A stretch of 64,000 nt of DNA from Sphingopyxis terrae subsp. terrae NBRC 15098 (GCF_001598815.1 NZ_BCZQ01000006.1:62001-126000); one strand, 5' to 3'; shown: positions 27,987 through 38,096, counted from the stretch's first letter. Made by a program: numbers and translations. Notes: generated by a model from the letters alone, not told the origin.

Positions 27987-29200
27987 CGATCGCGCTTCGC
28001 GAGCAGCTTGAGGCGCAGCGCGTTCAGCTTGATGAAGCCCGCCGCATCCTTCTGGTCATAGGCGCCGGCATCATCCTCGAACGTCACATGCGCTTCGCTG
28101 TAGAGGCTGTTCGGCGACTTGCGGCCGACGACGCTGGCATTGCCCTTGTAGAGCTTCAGGCGGACGGTGCCGCTCACCTTTTCCTGGCTGTGGTCGATCG
28201 CCGCCTGCAGCATCTCGCGCTCGGGCGCGAACCAGAAGCCATTGTAGATGAGCTCGGCATATTTCGGCATCAGCTCGTCCTTGAGATGCGCCGCGCCGCG
28301 ATCGAGCGTGATGCTTTCGATCCCGCGATGCGCCCGGGCATAGATTTCGCCGCCCGGCGTTTCGTACATACCGCGCGACTTCATGCCGACGAAGCGGTTT
28401 TCGACGAGGTCGAGGCGGCCGATGCCATGCTTGCGGCCGAGGTCGTTAAGCGCCGCGAGCAGCGTCGCGGGCGACATCGCCTGACCGTTGAGCGCGACGC
28501 CATCGCCGCGTTCGAAATCGATCGTGATATATTCTGGCGCGTCGGGTGCATCCTCGGGATTCACGGTGCGCGAATAGACGTAATCGGGCGTTTCCTGCCA
28601 CGGATCCTCGAGCACCTTGCCTTCCGAGGACGTGTGCAGCAGGTTCGCGTCGGTCGAGAAGGGGCTTTCGCCGCGCTTGTCCTTGGGCACCGGAATCTGG
28701 TTCTTTTCGGCGAAGTCGATGAGCGCGGTGCGGCTCGTCAGATCCCATTCGCGCCACGGCGCGATCACCTTGATGTCGGGGTTGAGCGCGTAGCAGGACA
28801 GCTCGAAGCGCACCTGGTCATTGCCCTTGCCCGTCGCGCCGTGCGCCACCGCGTCGGCGCCGGTTTCGCGGGCGATTTCGACCAGCCGCTTTGAAATCAG
28901 CGGGCGCGCGATCGACGTGCCGAGCAGATAATCGCCTTCATAACGCGCGTTGGCGCGCATCATCGGGAAAACGAAGTCGCGCACGAATTCCTCGCGCACA
29001 TCGTCGATGTAGATATGCTCTGGCTTGATCCCCATCAGCTCGGCCTTGGCCCGCGCCGGTTCGAGTTCCTCACCCTGTCCCAGATCGGCGGTGAAGGTCA
29101 CCACCTCGCACCCATAGGTGACCTGCAGCCATTTCAGAATGACGCTGGTGTCGAGTCCCCCCGAATAGGCAAGGACGACGCGCTTGATGGACTCGGACAT
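27983..29200 (-). CDS. argG: Argininosuccinate synthase
   Basis: A 405-aa ArgG of normal length. It joins citrulline and aspartate with ATP to make argininosuccinate in arginine synthesis. The ATP PPi-loop AYSGGLDTS is at residues 11-19. [27 protein letters not shown] residues and [31 protein letters not shown] fit the family. The ATG at 29200 follows AGAAGGTACTGCC. DUF1345 overlaps its end. Confidence 0.97.
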   Translation of the reverse strand: MSESIKRVVLAYSGGLDTSVILKWLQVTYGCEVVTFTADLGQGEELEPARAKAELMGIKPEHIYIDDVREEFVRDFVFPMMRANARYEGDYLLGTSIARPLISKRLVEIARETGADAVAHGATGKGNDQVRFELSCYALNPDIKVIAPWREWDLTSRTALIDFAEKNQIPVPKDKRGESPFSTDANLLHTSSEGKVLEDPWQETPDYVYSRTVNPEDAPDAPEYITIDFERGDGVALNGQAMSPATLLAALNDLGRKHGIGRLDLVENRFVGMKSRGMYETPGGEIYARAHRGIESITLDRGAAHLKDELMPKYAELIYNGFWFAPEREMLQAAIDHSQEKVSGTVRLKLYKGNASVVGRKSPNSLYSEAHVTFEDDAGAYDQKDAAGFIKLNALRLKLLAKRDR

Positions 29201-29585
29201 GGCAGTACCTTCTGGCGGGAAATGACGCGGGCGCGGCTAGCAGGCCTGCCGACGCGGCGCAACGGCCCGATCGGAAAAAGAGACGGAAAACTGCGAAACT
29301 TCACGCGCAAATCATAGTCGCGCAGCCGCGCGCGGCTTCAACGGCGGCCTAAACGCGACAAGAGAACCCGTGCGCAGGGTCAAAATACCTCCTTCTTCGC
29401 TTTGAGGGCGGCCGCGTCGAAGCGGCCAAGCGACCAATCTGGGTGGACACAAACGGCATAAGCAGGAGGCTAGCGCGGCCCGGTTTTGTAGGACAGCGAT
29501 TTGCTGGGATGAAATGGCGGCGTCCGACTGATTGCGGACCTCGCGAATCCAAATTATATGACCAATTGAAGGAGCTTAAGGTCCC
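29201..29585. other. Intergenic, no gene recognised
   Basis: 385 bp between the divergent starts of argG and the 68-aa gene. The first part should hold the argG promoter. From about 29380 the sequence is clearly poorer in GC than its surroundings and contains the hairpin gtccg/cggac near 29525. I see no tRNA, no IS ends and no credible gene here. A 108-codon minus-strand frame crosses it but has no family resemblance. Confidence 0.4.
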
Positions 29586-29792
29586 ATGATCCAGACGGCG
29601 CTTGATCGGCTGTCGATTGCCCTCGCCGGGGCGGTTCTGGGCTTGCTGCTGGCCGAGTATGGTTATGGCGTCCAAGGATTAGAGAAGCCTGAGAACCTCG
29701 CTTATGGCGCACTTGTTCTTACTCTAGGAGCGCTTGGAATTGTCAGGATGACAGCGGCCAAGACCCCTATGCATAACTCTGAAACCCAGTGA
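29586..29792 (+). CDS. 68-aa protein with two membrane helices
   Basis: A small gene with AAGGAG and AAGG upstream of its ATG. The product has helices IALAGAVLGLLLAEYGYG and AYGALVLTLGALGIVRM and a short polar tail (AKTPMHNSETQ). Its base composition is less GC-rich than the neighbours, and it is followed by two fold-back repeats, so it may be a recent arrival. No family is recognised. Confidence 0.55.
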   Translation: MIQTALDRLSIALAGAVLGLLLAEYGYGVQGLEKPENLAYGALVLTLGALGIVRMTAAKTPMHNSETQ

Positions 29793-29882
29793 ACCAGAGT
29801 TCGCTTCCAAACCTATATCAGCCGTTCCCTGCTTATTTGGACGGAATCACTTCTAAAGACCAATTGTAGAAATCTACTTCAT

Positions 29883-29958
29883 CGTCATCCCGGACTTGAT
29901 CCGGGATCCATTATTCCGACGCTGAGTGAATGGATCCCGAATCAAGTCCGGGATGACG
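29883..29958. repeat. Fold-back intergenic repeat, family C
   Basis: A 76-bp palindrome. Arms 29883-29912 and 29929-29958 are 30 bp with one mismatch (core catcccggacttgatccggg) around a 16-bp loop. Similar units are widespread in alphaproteobacterial intergenic DNA. It lies between the 68-aa gene and the convergent cyclopropane synthase gene and could terminate both transcripts. Confidence 0.85.
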
Positions 29959-29984
29959 ACTGAGGTGGAGCCCAGCATCTATAT

Positions 29985-30095
29985 GTGTTCCCCGGCGAAG
30001 GCCGGGGTCTAGGGCTTTACGGCACCGACGTCAGCGTTCGACGCCCTAGACCCCGGCTTTCGCCGGGGAACACGAAGCGGTGAGCGGCGAAGTCC
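29985..30095. repeat. Fold-back repeat family B, copy 2
   Basis: Arms at 29985-30015 and 30043-30073 (31 bp, one mismatch) surround the same 26-bp centre as copy 1. An extra right flank at 30074-30095 (gaagcggtgagcggcgaagtcc) is the reverse complement of the left flank of copy 1. The two copies are in the same orientation, about 6.9 kb apart. Confidence 0.85.
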
Positions 30096-30140
30096 CCTTC
30101 CACCCCGAAGCACAAGCCTGCCGCCTTTCACATCGCGAGG

Positions 30141-31376
30141 CTAAAGATAATGCCCCTCGGCTTCAGCCATATAGTCGCGGGTCAGCGGCAGGGCGTGGCG
30201 GCTGCGGGCGAACTGGATCTGGTAATTGCCCATCCCGCCGCTTTCGAAGGCCGCGGTGGCGCCGGCCAGGTAGAAGGTCCACATGCGATAGAAACGTTCG
30301 TCCATCATGGCGACGATCTCGTCGCGATGCGCCAGCGTGCGCGCATACCATTGGCGCAGCGTAAGCGCATAATGCAGCCGCAGCGTTTCGACGTCGGTGG
30401 CGATCAGCCGGCTCTTTTCGCTCGCCGCGACCGTTTCGCTGAGCGCGGGGATATAGCCGCCGGGGAAGATATATTTGCGCGTGAAGGCGTCGGTCGCGCC
30501 GGGTTTACCGAAACGGCCGATGGTGTGGAGCAGCATCACGCCGTCGGCGGTCATCAGATTGGCGCAGGCGCGAAAGAAGGTTTCGAAATTGGCGGCGCCG
30601 ACATGTTCGAACATGCCCACCGACACGATCCGGTCGAAACCCCCGACCTCGCGCTCGGCAAGGTCGCGATAGTCGATCAGTTCGAAGCGCACCCGGTCGG
30701 CCACACCCGCCGCCGTGGCGCGTTCGCGGGCGAGCGCGAGCTGTTCTTCGGACAGGGTGATCCCCAGCACCTCGACCCGTTCGAGCTGCGCGAGGGCGAT
30801 CGCCATGCCGCCCCATCCGCAGCCGATGTCGAGCACGCGCTGCCCCGGCGCGAGCGCCAGCTTGGCCGCGATATGCGCCTTTTTCGCCGCCTGAGCCTCC
30901 TCCAGCGTCATGTCGGGGCGCGGCCAATAGGCGCAGCTATATTGCATGTCGCTGTCGAGGAAGAGGCGGTAGAGATCGTTGCCGATGTCGTAATGATGCG
31001 CGACATTCGCGCGCGACGAGCGCCGGCGATTGATCGAATTAAGCCGCGTCTTCACCCCCTCGATCCATTCGCCGAGCGCGGTCTTGTCCTTGAGCTTTGC
31101 GCCGCGGTCCCACGGCGTGTTCGCGCGCAGCAGGCCGATCAGCTCCATGATATCGCCCTGCACGATCTCCATCTCGCCGTCCATGAAGGCTTCGGCGGCG
31201 CCGAGCCGCGGATCGAGGATGATGCGGCGCATCCCCTTTCGCGTGGTAAAACGCACCGTCACTTCGGGATAGCCGGCGGCTGGCGCGCCGAAGCTTTCGC
31301 TGCTCCCGTCCGGCGACAGGACGGTCAGCTGGCCGTGACGGATGACGCGGGCCAGGAACGGGCGGAGAATGGACAT
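30141..31376 (-). CDS. Cyclopropane-fatty-acyl-phospholipid synthase family protein
   Basis: A 411-aa SAM-dependent enzyme from the ATG at 31376; the frame extends further upstream without support. It adds methylene across double bonds of membrane lipid acyl chains. The SAM site is VLDIGCGWGGMAIALAQ. The N-terminal CFA domain (MRRIILDPRLGAAEAFMDGEMEIVQGD) and the downstream IVSVGMFEHVG and MLLHTIGRFGKPG are typical. It follows the molybdopterin oxidoreductase gene by 43 bp and probably ends the minus-strand operon. Confidence 0.92.
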   Translation of the reverse strand: MSILRPFLARVIRHGQLTVLSPDGSSESFGAPAAGYPEVTVRFTTRKGMRRIILDPRLGAAEAFMDGEMEIVQGDIMELIGLLRANTPWDRGAKLKDKTALGEWIEGVKTRLNSINRRRSSRANVAHHYDIGNDLYRLFLDSDMQYSCAYWPRPDMTLEEAQAAKKAHIAAKLALAPGQRVLDIGCGWGGMAIALAQLERVEVLGITLSEEQLALARERATAAGVADRVRFELIDYRDLAEREVGGFDRIVSVGMFEHVGAANFETFFRACANLMTADGVMLLHTIGRFGKPGATDAFTRKYIFPGGYIPALSETVAASEKSRLIATDVETLRLHYALTLRQWYARTLAHRDEIVAMMDERFYRMWTFYLAGATAAFESGGMGNYQIQFARSRHALPLTRDYMAEAEGHYL

Positions 31377-31419
31377 GGGTGCGACCTTTTTTTGCGTCTT
31401 GCCTGCCCCCTGCGGCCCC

Positions 31420-32190
31420 CTAAATACCCGCATACCATTCATAATCAATGCGGTCTTCCCAGAAGCCGCCCTTCCCCGCCCCCACCTTGTCGAGGCTGGC
31501 GACCGCTTCGATGCCGGTAAGATATTTGGCATGTTTGTAGCCGAGCTGCCGCTCGATCCGCAGCCGCAACGGCGCGCCGTTGGCGATCGGCAATACCGAT
31601 CCGTTGAGCGCCCACGCAAGGATCGTTTGCGGATGAAGCGCATCGACCATGTCGCAGCTTTCATAATAAGCCGCGCCGCCTATCCGGTCGGCACAATGAA
31701 AGACGATATAGCGCGCTGCATCGCGCACCCCTGCCGCTGCCAACACCTGGCGCAGTTGCGGCCCCATCCATTCGGCGATCGCGCTCCAGCCCTCGACGCA
31801 GTCGTGGCGGGTGATCTGCCGACGTTGCGGCATCGCCCGCAAATCGGCGAGCGACAGCGACAAGGGCCGCGCGACCAGCCCCGATATGCGGACGCGCCAG
31901 CCGGCAAAGCCGTTCGCGGCGTGCGCGGCATAGTCGGCCCCTTCGGGCAGGCGGGTGCCGTTGGCGCGAAAGACGGGCGACAGGTCGGCGCGGCCAAATT
32001 CGGGGGCGAGCGCATCGCGATCCGTCAGCGCCCGCTGGCTGGCGCGGTTCATCTCCTCGCCCATCGACAGGATCTTGCGCACTGCGGGCGCCTCGTTGAC
32101 CCGATCGCACGCAGCGAGCAGCGGCAGCGCGGCCGCCATACCGCCCGCGCGGACGATCAGTTCGCGTCGCGGCAGGATCAGGCCGGTCAT
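31420..32190 (-). CDS. Molybdopterin-dependent oxidoreductase (sulfite oxidase fold), TAT-exported lipoprotein
   Basis: A 256-aa protein of the sulfite oxidase/MsrP molybdopterin domain family. The start is the ATG at 32190, which overlaps the cytochrome b gene by 4 nt. The N-terminus has a twin-arginine motif (PRRELIVRAGG) and a lipobox (LLAAC, C28), so it should be exported folded and lipid-anchored. The Moco cysteine is C131 (TRHDCVEGWSAIAEW). YESCDMVDALHPQT and NGAPLRLRIERQLGYKHAKYL match the family. The overlapping cytochrome b should supply its electrons. Substrate unknown. Confidence 0.88.
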   Translation of the reverse strand: MTGLILPRRELIVRAGGMAAALPLLAACDRVNEAPAVRKILSMGEEMNRASQRALTDRDALAPEFGRADLSPVFRANGTRLPEGADYAAHAANGFAGWRVRISGLVARPLSLSLADLRAMPQRRQITRHDCVEGWSAIAEWMGPQLRQVLAAAGVRDAARYIVFHCADRIGGAAYYESCDMVDALHPQTILAWALNGSVLPIANGAPLRLRIERQLGYKHAKYLTGIEAVASLDKVGAGKGGFWEDRIDYEWYAGI

Positions 32191-33053
32191 GCGTTTTCTC
32201 CCACGCGAGGCTTGTCGGCCGGCAGACGGAACCAGCCCGTAAGCATCGAGCGCAGTTCGTTGACCGGCCCGGCGAGCAGCACCATCGCGATATGGACGAG
32301 GAAGAAGGCGACGAGCGCCCAGGCCAGGATGAAATGGATCGAGCGCGCCGACTGGCGCCCGCCGAACAGGTCGAGCAGCCACGGCGCCGCGGCATTCATC
32401 CCCGGCGACATCGTCAGCCCGGTCGCGATCATCAGCGGCAGCAGCACGAAGATCACGCCGATATAGCTGAGCTTTTGCAGGATATTGTACCGCGCCGCCG
32501 CTTCGCCCGTCGGAAAGCGCAGCCGGGCGTGATCCTTGATATCCTGCCAAATATGCCCCGGCGACCATTCGGGGCGCCGGACGTGCAGATCCTTGCGCAA
32601 ATGCCCCCCGATCACGGTCCACAGCATATAGAGCGTCAGGCTGATCGCCAGCACCCAGGCGAAGAAGAGGTGCCAGCGCCGCCCGTCGGCAAGGCTGTAG
32701 CTGGTGGGAATCGTCGCCCAGCCCGGAAAGGCCCAGGTCTTCGTCGCGCCATTGGCGTCGGTCCAGCGGCCAAGCACACCCGTCGTGTCGATCTCGACCG
32801 CGGCAATGCGGAGGTAGCCGCGATTCGCCTTCGACCCGATCGACAGCCACGGCTGGTCGTAGTTTGCGCCATATTGCCCCCAGTAGAGGCGCGGGTGCGC
32901 GTTGAAGATCATCAGCCCGCTCATCAGCATGACGAGCAGCGTCCCGGCGTTGATCCAGTGCCAAAGCCGCGTCGGCAGCCGATGGCGATAGACGCGCGGC
33001 GGCGGGGCGGCCGCGGGGGCGACGGGGGACTGGTCCTCTTCCATATCCCTCAT
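32187..33053 (-). CDS. Cytochrome b/b6-type membrane subunit
   Basis: A 288-aa diheme-type membrane cytochrome of the cytochrome b561 / Ni-Fe hydrogenase b-subunit family. Heme-ligand histidines occur in TRLWHWINAGTLLVMLMSG, GRRWHLFFAWVLAISL, and IHFILAWALVAFFLVHIAMVLL. A Pro/Ala-rich N-terminal tail (EDQSPVAPAAAPPPR) precedes the first helix. It links the quinone pool to the overlapping molybdopterin protein. An alternative start 3 codons later is possible. Confidence 0.88.
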   Translation of the reverse strand: MRDMEEDQSPVAPAAAPPPRVYRHRLPTRLWHWINAGTLLVMLMSGLMIFNAHPRLYWGQYGANYDQPWLSIGSKANRGYLRIAAVEIDTTGVLGRWTDANGATKTWAFPGWATIPTSYSLADGRRWHLFFAWVLAISLTLYMLWTVIGGHLRKDLHVRRPEWSPGHIWQDIKDHARLRFPTGEAAARYNILQKLSYIGVIFVLLPLMIATGLTMSPGMNAAAPWLLDLFGGRQSARSIHFILAWALVAFFLVHIAMVLLAGPVNELRSMLTGWFRLPADKPRVGENA

Positions 33054-33091
33054 TCGCTCCCGCTCCCTCTCCGGTTACGCCGTCGTTGCGA

Positions 33092-34795
33092 TCATGCCGC
33101 GGGCTGAGCCGCAAATTCCTCGCGATATTTGTTGCGCAGGCTGACCTTGTCGATCTTTTCGCTGCCCAGCTTCGGCAGCGCATCGGTTGCCATCCAGATG
33201 CGATAGGGCACCTTGAACGCCGCCAGCCGCTCCTGCAGGAAGGCCGTCAGTTCGTTTGCATCGACGCTGCTCTCGGGTTTCAGCCACACGACAGCGCCGA
33301 CCACTTCGCCCAGCCGCTCGTCGGGCAGGCCGAACACCGCGCATTCGTTGACGTCGGCATGTTCGTAGATCGCCGCCTCGACCTCCTGACAGCTGATATT
33401 CTCGCCGCCGCGGATGATGATGTCCTTCTTGCGATCGACGATGAACAGATAGCCGTCGGCATCAAGATAGCCGAGGTCGCCGGTGCGGAAATAGCCATTG
33501 TCGAAAAAGGCCGCCTTGGTCGCCGCCGGATTGTTCCAATAGCCTTCGAAATTGCAGATCGACCGGATGCATACTTCGCCGACCTGTCCCTGCGCGAGCG
33601 CCGCGCCATTGTCGTCGAGGATCGCAAGATCGACGAGCGGTTTCGACGCCGGGCCGGTCGAAAGCGGCTTTTCGACGTAATTTTCGTTGATGATGCCGCA
33701 GCCCACGGCGTTGGTTTCGGTAAGGCCATAGCCGAGCAGCGGCTTGCCCTCGCCCATTTCGGTCGCCAGGCGCTTCACATGTTCGGGCGGGCGCGGCGCC
33801 CCGCCGCCGGCGTAGCTTTTGCACGTCGACAGATCGTAATTCTTGCGGTTCGGATGGACGAGAATCTCGTAGCTCATCAGCGGCACGCCGACGAAATAAT
33901 TGACCTGTTCGTCCTGGATCAGCCGCATCGCCTCTTCGGCATTCCACTTCGGCATCAGCACAAGCTTCCGGCCGAGCGCGAAGCTTTGCAGGAACACGGG
34001 GATTTCGGCGGTGACGTGGAACAGCGGGGTGCAGATCAGCGTCGCGGGCTGAATATCGGACATCTGCCCGTCTTCGGTCAGAAGATGGACGATGCTCGCG
34101 GTCTGGGTGACATAGTTGAAGATCGCCTGCACCACCGAACGGTGACGCGAATAGGCGCCCTTCGATTGACCCGTCGAACCCGAGGTGAAGAGAATCGTCG
34201 CCAGATCGTCACCCGTCAGCGCGGGCAATGCGGTGTCGGCGCTGCCGCTGACCGGCGCGATCGCTTCGTCGATCGGGCGCGTGATGTCGAGCGTCACGAC
34301 CTTGGCGCTGTGCGCCACGCCGGGTTCGGCCAGCCGCGCCGCGCGCTGCGGATCGGCGATCACCAGCTTCGCCTCCGCATCCTCGATCCCCGCCGCCAGC
34401 TCGCCGCCCTGCCACCAGCCGTTGAGCAGCGTCGCGCAGCCGCCCGCGAGCAGGATGCCGAGGTAGCTGACGCACCAGGCATTGGCATTGCGCATCGCCA
34501 GCCCGACACGGTCGCCGCGCGCGACGCCGTGCGTTTCGATCAGTCCCGCCGCAACTTTCCGCGCGGCGGCATAGACCTGTTTGAAGCTCAGCCGTTCATC
34601 GCCTTCGACCAGAAAAATGGCGTCGCCATGCTGCGCACAAAAAAACGCAACATAGTCGCCCAGATTAGTCGGCGCATTGGTGATGAAGGGCAGCGAACGC
34701 CCGTCCTTTTCGATGGATCCGACCTGGATCGGCCCGCCGGGGCCGGTGATCAGTTCATATGCGGCGTCCAGGCGCAGATCGAGCGCGGATGGCAT
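33092..34795 (-). CDS. Acyl-CoA ligase (class I adenylate-forming enzyme)
   Basis: A 567-aa AMP-binding enzyme that activates a carboxylic acid with ATP and CoA. Signature motifs are [20 protein letters not shown] (P-loop), [12 protein letters not shown] (A5), [24 protein letters not shown] (A7-A8) and the C-terminal lysine-type [17 protein letters not shown] (A10). It is of the long-chain or medium-chain fatty acyl type by general likeness; the substrate is unclear. It heads the minus-strand operon ending in cyclopropane synthase and diverges from lgt. Confidence 0.9.
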   Translation of the reverse strand: MPSALDLRLDAAYELITGPGGPIQVGSIEKDGRSLPFITNAPTNLGDYVAFFCAQHGDAIFLVEGDERLSFKQVYAAARKVAAGLIETHGVARGDRVGLAMRNANAWCVSYLGILLAGGCATLLNGWWQGGELAAGIEDAEAKLVIADPQRAARLAEPGVAHSAKVVTLDITRPIDEAIAPVSGSADTALPALTGDDLATILFTSGSTGQSKGAYSRHRSVVQAIFNYVTQTASIVHLLTEDGQMSDIQPATLICTPLFHVTAEIPVFLQSFALGRKLVLMPKWNAEEAMRLIQDEQVNYFVGVPLMSYEILVHPNRKNYDLSTCKSYAGGGAPRPPEHVKRLATEMGEGKPLLGYGLTETNAVGCGIINENYVEKPLSTGPASKPLVDLAILDDNGAALAQGQVGEVCIRSICNFEGYWNNPAATKAAFFDNGYFRTGDLGYLDADGYLFIVDRKKDIIIRGGENISCQEVEAAIYEHADVNECAVFGLPDERLGEVVGAVVWLKPESSVDANELTAFLQERLAAFKVPYRIWMATDALPKLGSEKIDKVSLRNKYREEFAAQPAA

Positions 34796-34872
34796 CCTGT
34801 ATCTCTCCTCTTGGTCTCGTGGCGCTTACCCCTTATGGGGAAGCCCTCTCCTGGGGAAGGTTCCGAGAATAT

Positions 34873-35754
34873 ATGTTTCTTTTTGCAACCCTAGCCGAAG
34901 CAACGCAATATGTGAACTTCCATGACCTGATGGGAGACAATAGCGCGATTGCCTTTTCGGTATTCGGGCTTCCGATCCGTTGGTACGCCCTCGCCTATCT
35001 CGCGGGCATTTTCGTCGGCTACTGGTATCTTACCAAGCTGATCGACCAGCCGGGCTCGCCGATGGCGCGCCGTCACGCCGACGACATGATCTTCTATGCA
35101 ATGCTCGGAATCATCCTGGGCGGACGCATCGGCTATGTCCTGTTCTACAATCTGGAATCCTACATTCGCGATCCCGCCGCAGTCTTCCGCCTCTGGGACG
35201 GCGGCATGTCGCTGCACGGCGGCGTGCTCGGCGTGCTGGTCGCGATCTGGTACGTGACGCGCAAGGAGAAGCTCAGCTTTCTGCGCTTCTGCGACTATGT
35301 CGCGTGCGTCGTGCCTTTCGGCCTCTTCTTCGGCCGCCTCGCCAACTTCGTGAACGGCGAGTTGTGGGGCCGCGCCACGACGGTGCCGTGGGCGATCATC
35401 TTTCCCGAAAGCGGGACGATGGACCCGCGGCATCCCAGCCAGCTTTACGAAGCAGGACTGGAAGGCATCGTCATGATGGCGGTGCTCGCCTGGTTCTTCT
35501 GGCGCACCGATGCGCGCTACAAGCCCGGATTCCTGTTTGGCATGGCCGCGATCCTCTATGGCGTCAGCCGTTTCGTCGTCGAATATTTCCGCGAACCCGA
35601 TGTCCAGCGCCAGTGGGTCGTCGACATGACCGGCCTGTCGATGGGCCAGTGGTTGACCGTACCCATGCTGCTCGCCGGCATCTGGCTCGTCGCGACCGCC
35701 AAGGGCCGGCGCAAGCGCGTCGAACCCGTCGCGGGGTCCGACAGCGTTGCCTGA
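34873..35754 (+). CDS. lgt: Prolipoprotein diacylglyceryl transferase
   Basis: About 293 aa from the ATG at 34873; this start gives the expected short N-terminus before [20 protein letters not shown]. Lgt adds diacylglycerol to lipobox cysteines in the inner membrane. The signature [14 protein letters not shown] is present, as are [11 protein letters not shown] and [10 protein letters not shown] (conserved His and Tyr). Seven helices fit the family. The 3' end overlaps the MidA-like gene by 8 nt, starting a tightly packed operon. Confidence 0.95.
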   Translation: MFLFATLAEATQYVNFHDLMGDNSAIAFSVFGLPIRWYALAYLAGIFVGYWYLTKLIDQPGSPMARRHADDMIFYAMLGIILGGRIGYVLFYNLESYIRDPAAVFRLWDGGMSLHGGVLGVLVAIWYVTRKEKLSFLRFCDYVACVVPFGLFFGRLANFVNGELWGRATTVPWAIIFPESGTMDPRHPSQLYEAGLEGIVMMAVLAWFFWRTDARYKPGFLFGMAAILYGVSRFVVEYFREPDVQRQWVVDMTGLSMGQWLTVPMLLAGIWLVATAKGRRKRVEPVAGSDSVA

Positions 35755-36817
35755 CGGACCGCCGACTCCCGACGATTTACTGAGGGAAATTGCCGCAGCG
35801 CGCACGGTGACCATCGCCGACTATATGGCGGCGGCGAATGCGCATTATTATGCGACGCGCGACCCGCTTGGCGCCGCGGGCGATTTCACCACGGCGCCCG
35901 AAATCAGCCAGATGTTCGGCGAAATGGTCGGCGTCTGGATCGCCGACCTGTGGACGCGTGCGGGCGGCCCCGCCTTTCACTATGTCGAACTGGGGCCGGG
36001 GCGCGGCACACTGGCCGCCGACGCGCTGCGCACCGCCGCCCGCTTCGACTGCAAGCCGCAAGGCCTCCACCTCGTCGAGACGAGCCCGGCGCTGCGCGCG
36101 GCGCAGTCGGCGCGCCTGCCGGACGCAGAGCATCATGACGAGATCGACAGCCTGCCGGACGACCTGCCGCTGATCGTCATCGCCAATGAATTTTTCGACG
36201 CGCTGCCCATCCATCAATATGTGGCAACGAAGGACGGCTGGCGCGAGCGCATCGTCGTGCGTGGGGGCAACGGCATAACCGCTGCTCCGGACACGGTTCC
36301 CGCGGACGAGGCCATACCGCCGGCGCTGCGCGACCGCGCCGAAGGCACGATCGTCGAAACCGCGCCCGTCGCCGCCGCGGTGATGCATCAGTGCAGCGCA
36401 CGGCTCGCACGGCAGGGCGGCGCAATGCTCGCGATCGACTATGGCTATTGCGGCCCCGCCACCGGCGACACGCTGCAGGCGGTAAAGGCGCATCGTTTCG
36501 CCGATCCCTTCGCCGATCCGGGCGAGGTTGACCTGACCGCCCATGTCGACTTCGCAGCGCTCGCCCATGCCGCGCGGCGCCCCGGCACGAACGTCTTCGG
36601 CCCCGTTGATCAGGGCGCGTGGTTGCAGGCGATGGGCATTGACGCCCGCTTGCAGACGTTGGTCGCTGCCTCGCCCGCACGCGCGGGCGATTTGCAGGGA
36701 CAGCGCGACCGGCTGGTCGCAGCCGATCAGATGGGAACATTGTTCGAGGCGATGGCGCTGACCGGCGCCGGCTGGCCGCAGCCCGCCGGATTCGATAGTT
36801 CGGGAGAGATTGCATGA
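35747..36817 (+). CDS. MidA/NDUFAF7-like SAM-dependent methyltransferase
   Basis: A 356-aa protein of the MidA family, homologous to mitochondrial NDUFAF7, which methylates an arginine of complex I. The SAM site is [30 protein letters not shown] and [19 protein letters not shown] are family signatures. The only in-frame start giving full length is a TTG at 35747, overlapping the lgt end by 8 nt. The next gene overlaps by 4 nt. The bacterial substrate is unproven. Confidence 0.9.
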   Translation: MPDGPPTPDDLLREIAAARTVTIADYMAAANAHYYATRDPLGAAGDFTTAPEISQMFGEMVGVWIADLWTRAGGPAFHYVELGPGRGTLAADALRTAARFDCKPQGLHLVETSPALRAAQSARLPDAEHHDEIDSLPDDLPLIVIANEFFDALPIHQYVATKDGWRERIVVRGGNGITAAPDTVPADEAIPPALRDRAEGTIVETAPVAAAVMHQCSARLARQGGAMLAIDYGYCGPATGDTLQAVKAHRFADPFADPGEVDLTAHVDFAALAHAARRPGTNVFGPVDQGAWLQAMGIDARLQTLVAASPARAGDLQGQRDRLVAADQMGTLFEAMALTGAGWPQPAGFDSSGEIA

Positions 36818-37332
36818 CCGACGTCACGCTCGCCACCGCTGCCGACGCCGACGCGCTGTCGCGCTTTGCCGAAGCCGCCTTCGTGCAGACCTTCGGTCAT
36901 ATCTACGATCCCGCCGACCTTGCGAGCTTTCTCGCGGACTGGAATCCGCCCGAGAAACTGCGCGCGCAGATCGCCGATCCCGCGATGGTAGTCGCGCTCG
37001 TCCGCGGCGCCGACGAGGCGATCCTCGGCTATATCAAGCTTGGCCCCATCGATTTCGATCTGCCCGCGGGGCAGCCGGCGGAGGGCGCGACCGAACTCCA
37101 CCAGCTTTATGTCGCCGCCGAAGCCAAAGGGACGGGCGTTGCTGCGGCGCTGATGCAATGGGGCATCGACTGGGCGCGCCAAAGGGCATCGATCCTCTAT
37201 CTGTCGGTCTTCACCGAGAACCCGCGCGCGCAGGCCTTTTACCGCCGTTATGGCTTCGTCGATGTCGGCCGCAACGCATTCCGCGTCGGCAACCATATCG
37301 ATGAAGACCGGATCTGGAGGCTCGACCTGTGA
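36814..37332 (+). CDS. GNAT-family N-acetyltransferase
   Basis: A 172-aa acetyltransferase. The acetyl-CoA site is HQLYVAAEAKGTGVAAALMQWGI (Q/R-x-x-G-x-G/A pattern), followed by LYLSVFTENPRAQAFYRRYGFVDVG, which is typical. It starts at an ATG that overlaps the MidA stop (ATGA) and its end overlaps the next gene (GTGA). The acceptor substrate is unknown. Confidence 0.93.
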   Translation: MTDVTLATAADADALSRFAEAAFVQTFGHIYDPADLASFLADWNPPEKLRAQIADPAMVVALVRGADEAILGYIKLGPIDFDLPAGQPAEGATELHQLYVAAEAKGTGVAAALMQWGIDWARQRASILYLSVFTENPRAQAFYRRYGFVDVGRNAFRVGNHIDEDRIWRLDL

Positions 37333-38096
37333 CCCCGCCTTTCACCACCGCCGCCCCGCTCGCCGGCGTCGCGCACGGATTTTTCGGACGGCGCGGCGGC
37401 GTGTCGACCGGCGACCTTGCCTCGCTCAACTGCGGCGTGGGATCGGGAGACGATGCCGCGCTGATTGCGGAAAATCGCCGCCGCGTCGGCGCCGCCGTGC
37501 TGCCCGGTGCCACGCTGACAGGGCTTTATCAGGTGCATGGCAATCGCTGCCATATCGTCGATGCGGACAGCGACCTTGCCGCCCGACCCGAAGCCGACGC
37601 GCTGGCGACGCGCACGCCGGGCATCTTGCTCGGCATCCTCACTGCCGATTGCGTCCCGGTGCTGTTTGCCGATCGCTCCGCCGGCGTCGTCGCGGCGGCG
37701 CATGCCGGGTGGAAGGGCGCAATCGCGGGGGTCACCGACGCGGCGCTCGGCGCGATGGAAAGCCTCGGCGCGCGGCGCAGCGATGTCGTCGCCGCGATCG
37801 GCCCCTGTATCGGCCGCGCGTCCTATGAGGTCGACGACAGCTTTGTGCGGCGCTGCGTCACCGACGATCCCGCCAACGAACGCTTCTTCGCGGCCGGCAA
37901 GCCGGGACACGCCATGTTCGACATCGCCGCTTATGTCGCGGCGCGCCTTGCGGCGGCGGGCGTCGCCACGGTTGCCATCGGCGGGCAGGACACCTACGCC
38001 GAAGCAGAGGAATATTTCAGCTATCGCCGCGCCTGCCATAAAAGCGAGAACAGCTATGGCCGGCAGCTTTCGGTGATCGGATTGGGGGACGGATGA
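37329..38096 (+). CDS. pgeF: YfiH/PgeF-type polyphenol oxidase family (laccase domain) protein
   Basis: A 255-aa protein of the DUF152 family, which corrects mis-incorporated amino acids in peptidoglycan precursors (PgeF) or acts as a purine nucleoside enzyme. Zinc-site pieces are QVHGNRCHIVD, LTADCVPVLFAD and AAAHAGWKGAIAGV, with IGPCIGRASYEV after. It begins with a GTG overlapping the GNAT stop. It sits next to lgt and a dicarboxylate transporter, so context does not settle the role. Confidence 0.9.
   Translation: MTPPFTTAAPLAGVAHGFFGRRGGVSTGDLASLNCGVGSGDDAALIAENRRRVGAAVLPGATLTGLYQVHGNRCHIVDADSDLAARPEADALATRTPGILLGILTADCVPVLFADRSAGVVAAAHAGWKGAIAGVTDAALGAMESLGARRSDVVAAIGPCIGRASYEVDDSFVRRCVTDDPANERFFAAGKPGHAMFDIAAYVAARLAAAGVATVAIGGQDTYAEAEEYFSYRRACHKSENSYGRQLSVIGLGDG

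Noticed and set aside
23082..30095. CRISPR-like array from repeated palindromes
   Set aside because: Units are single, of different families and thousands of bases apart, with no regular spacers and no cas genes.
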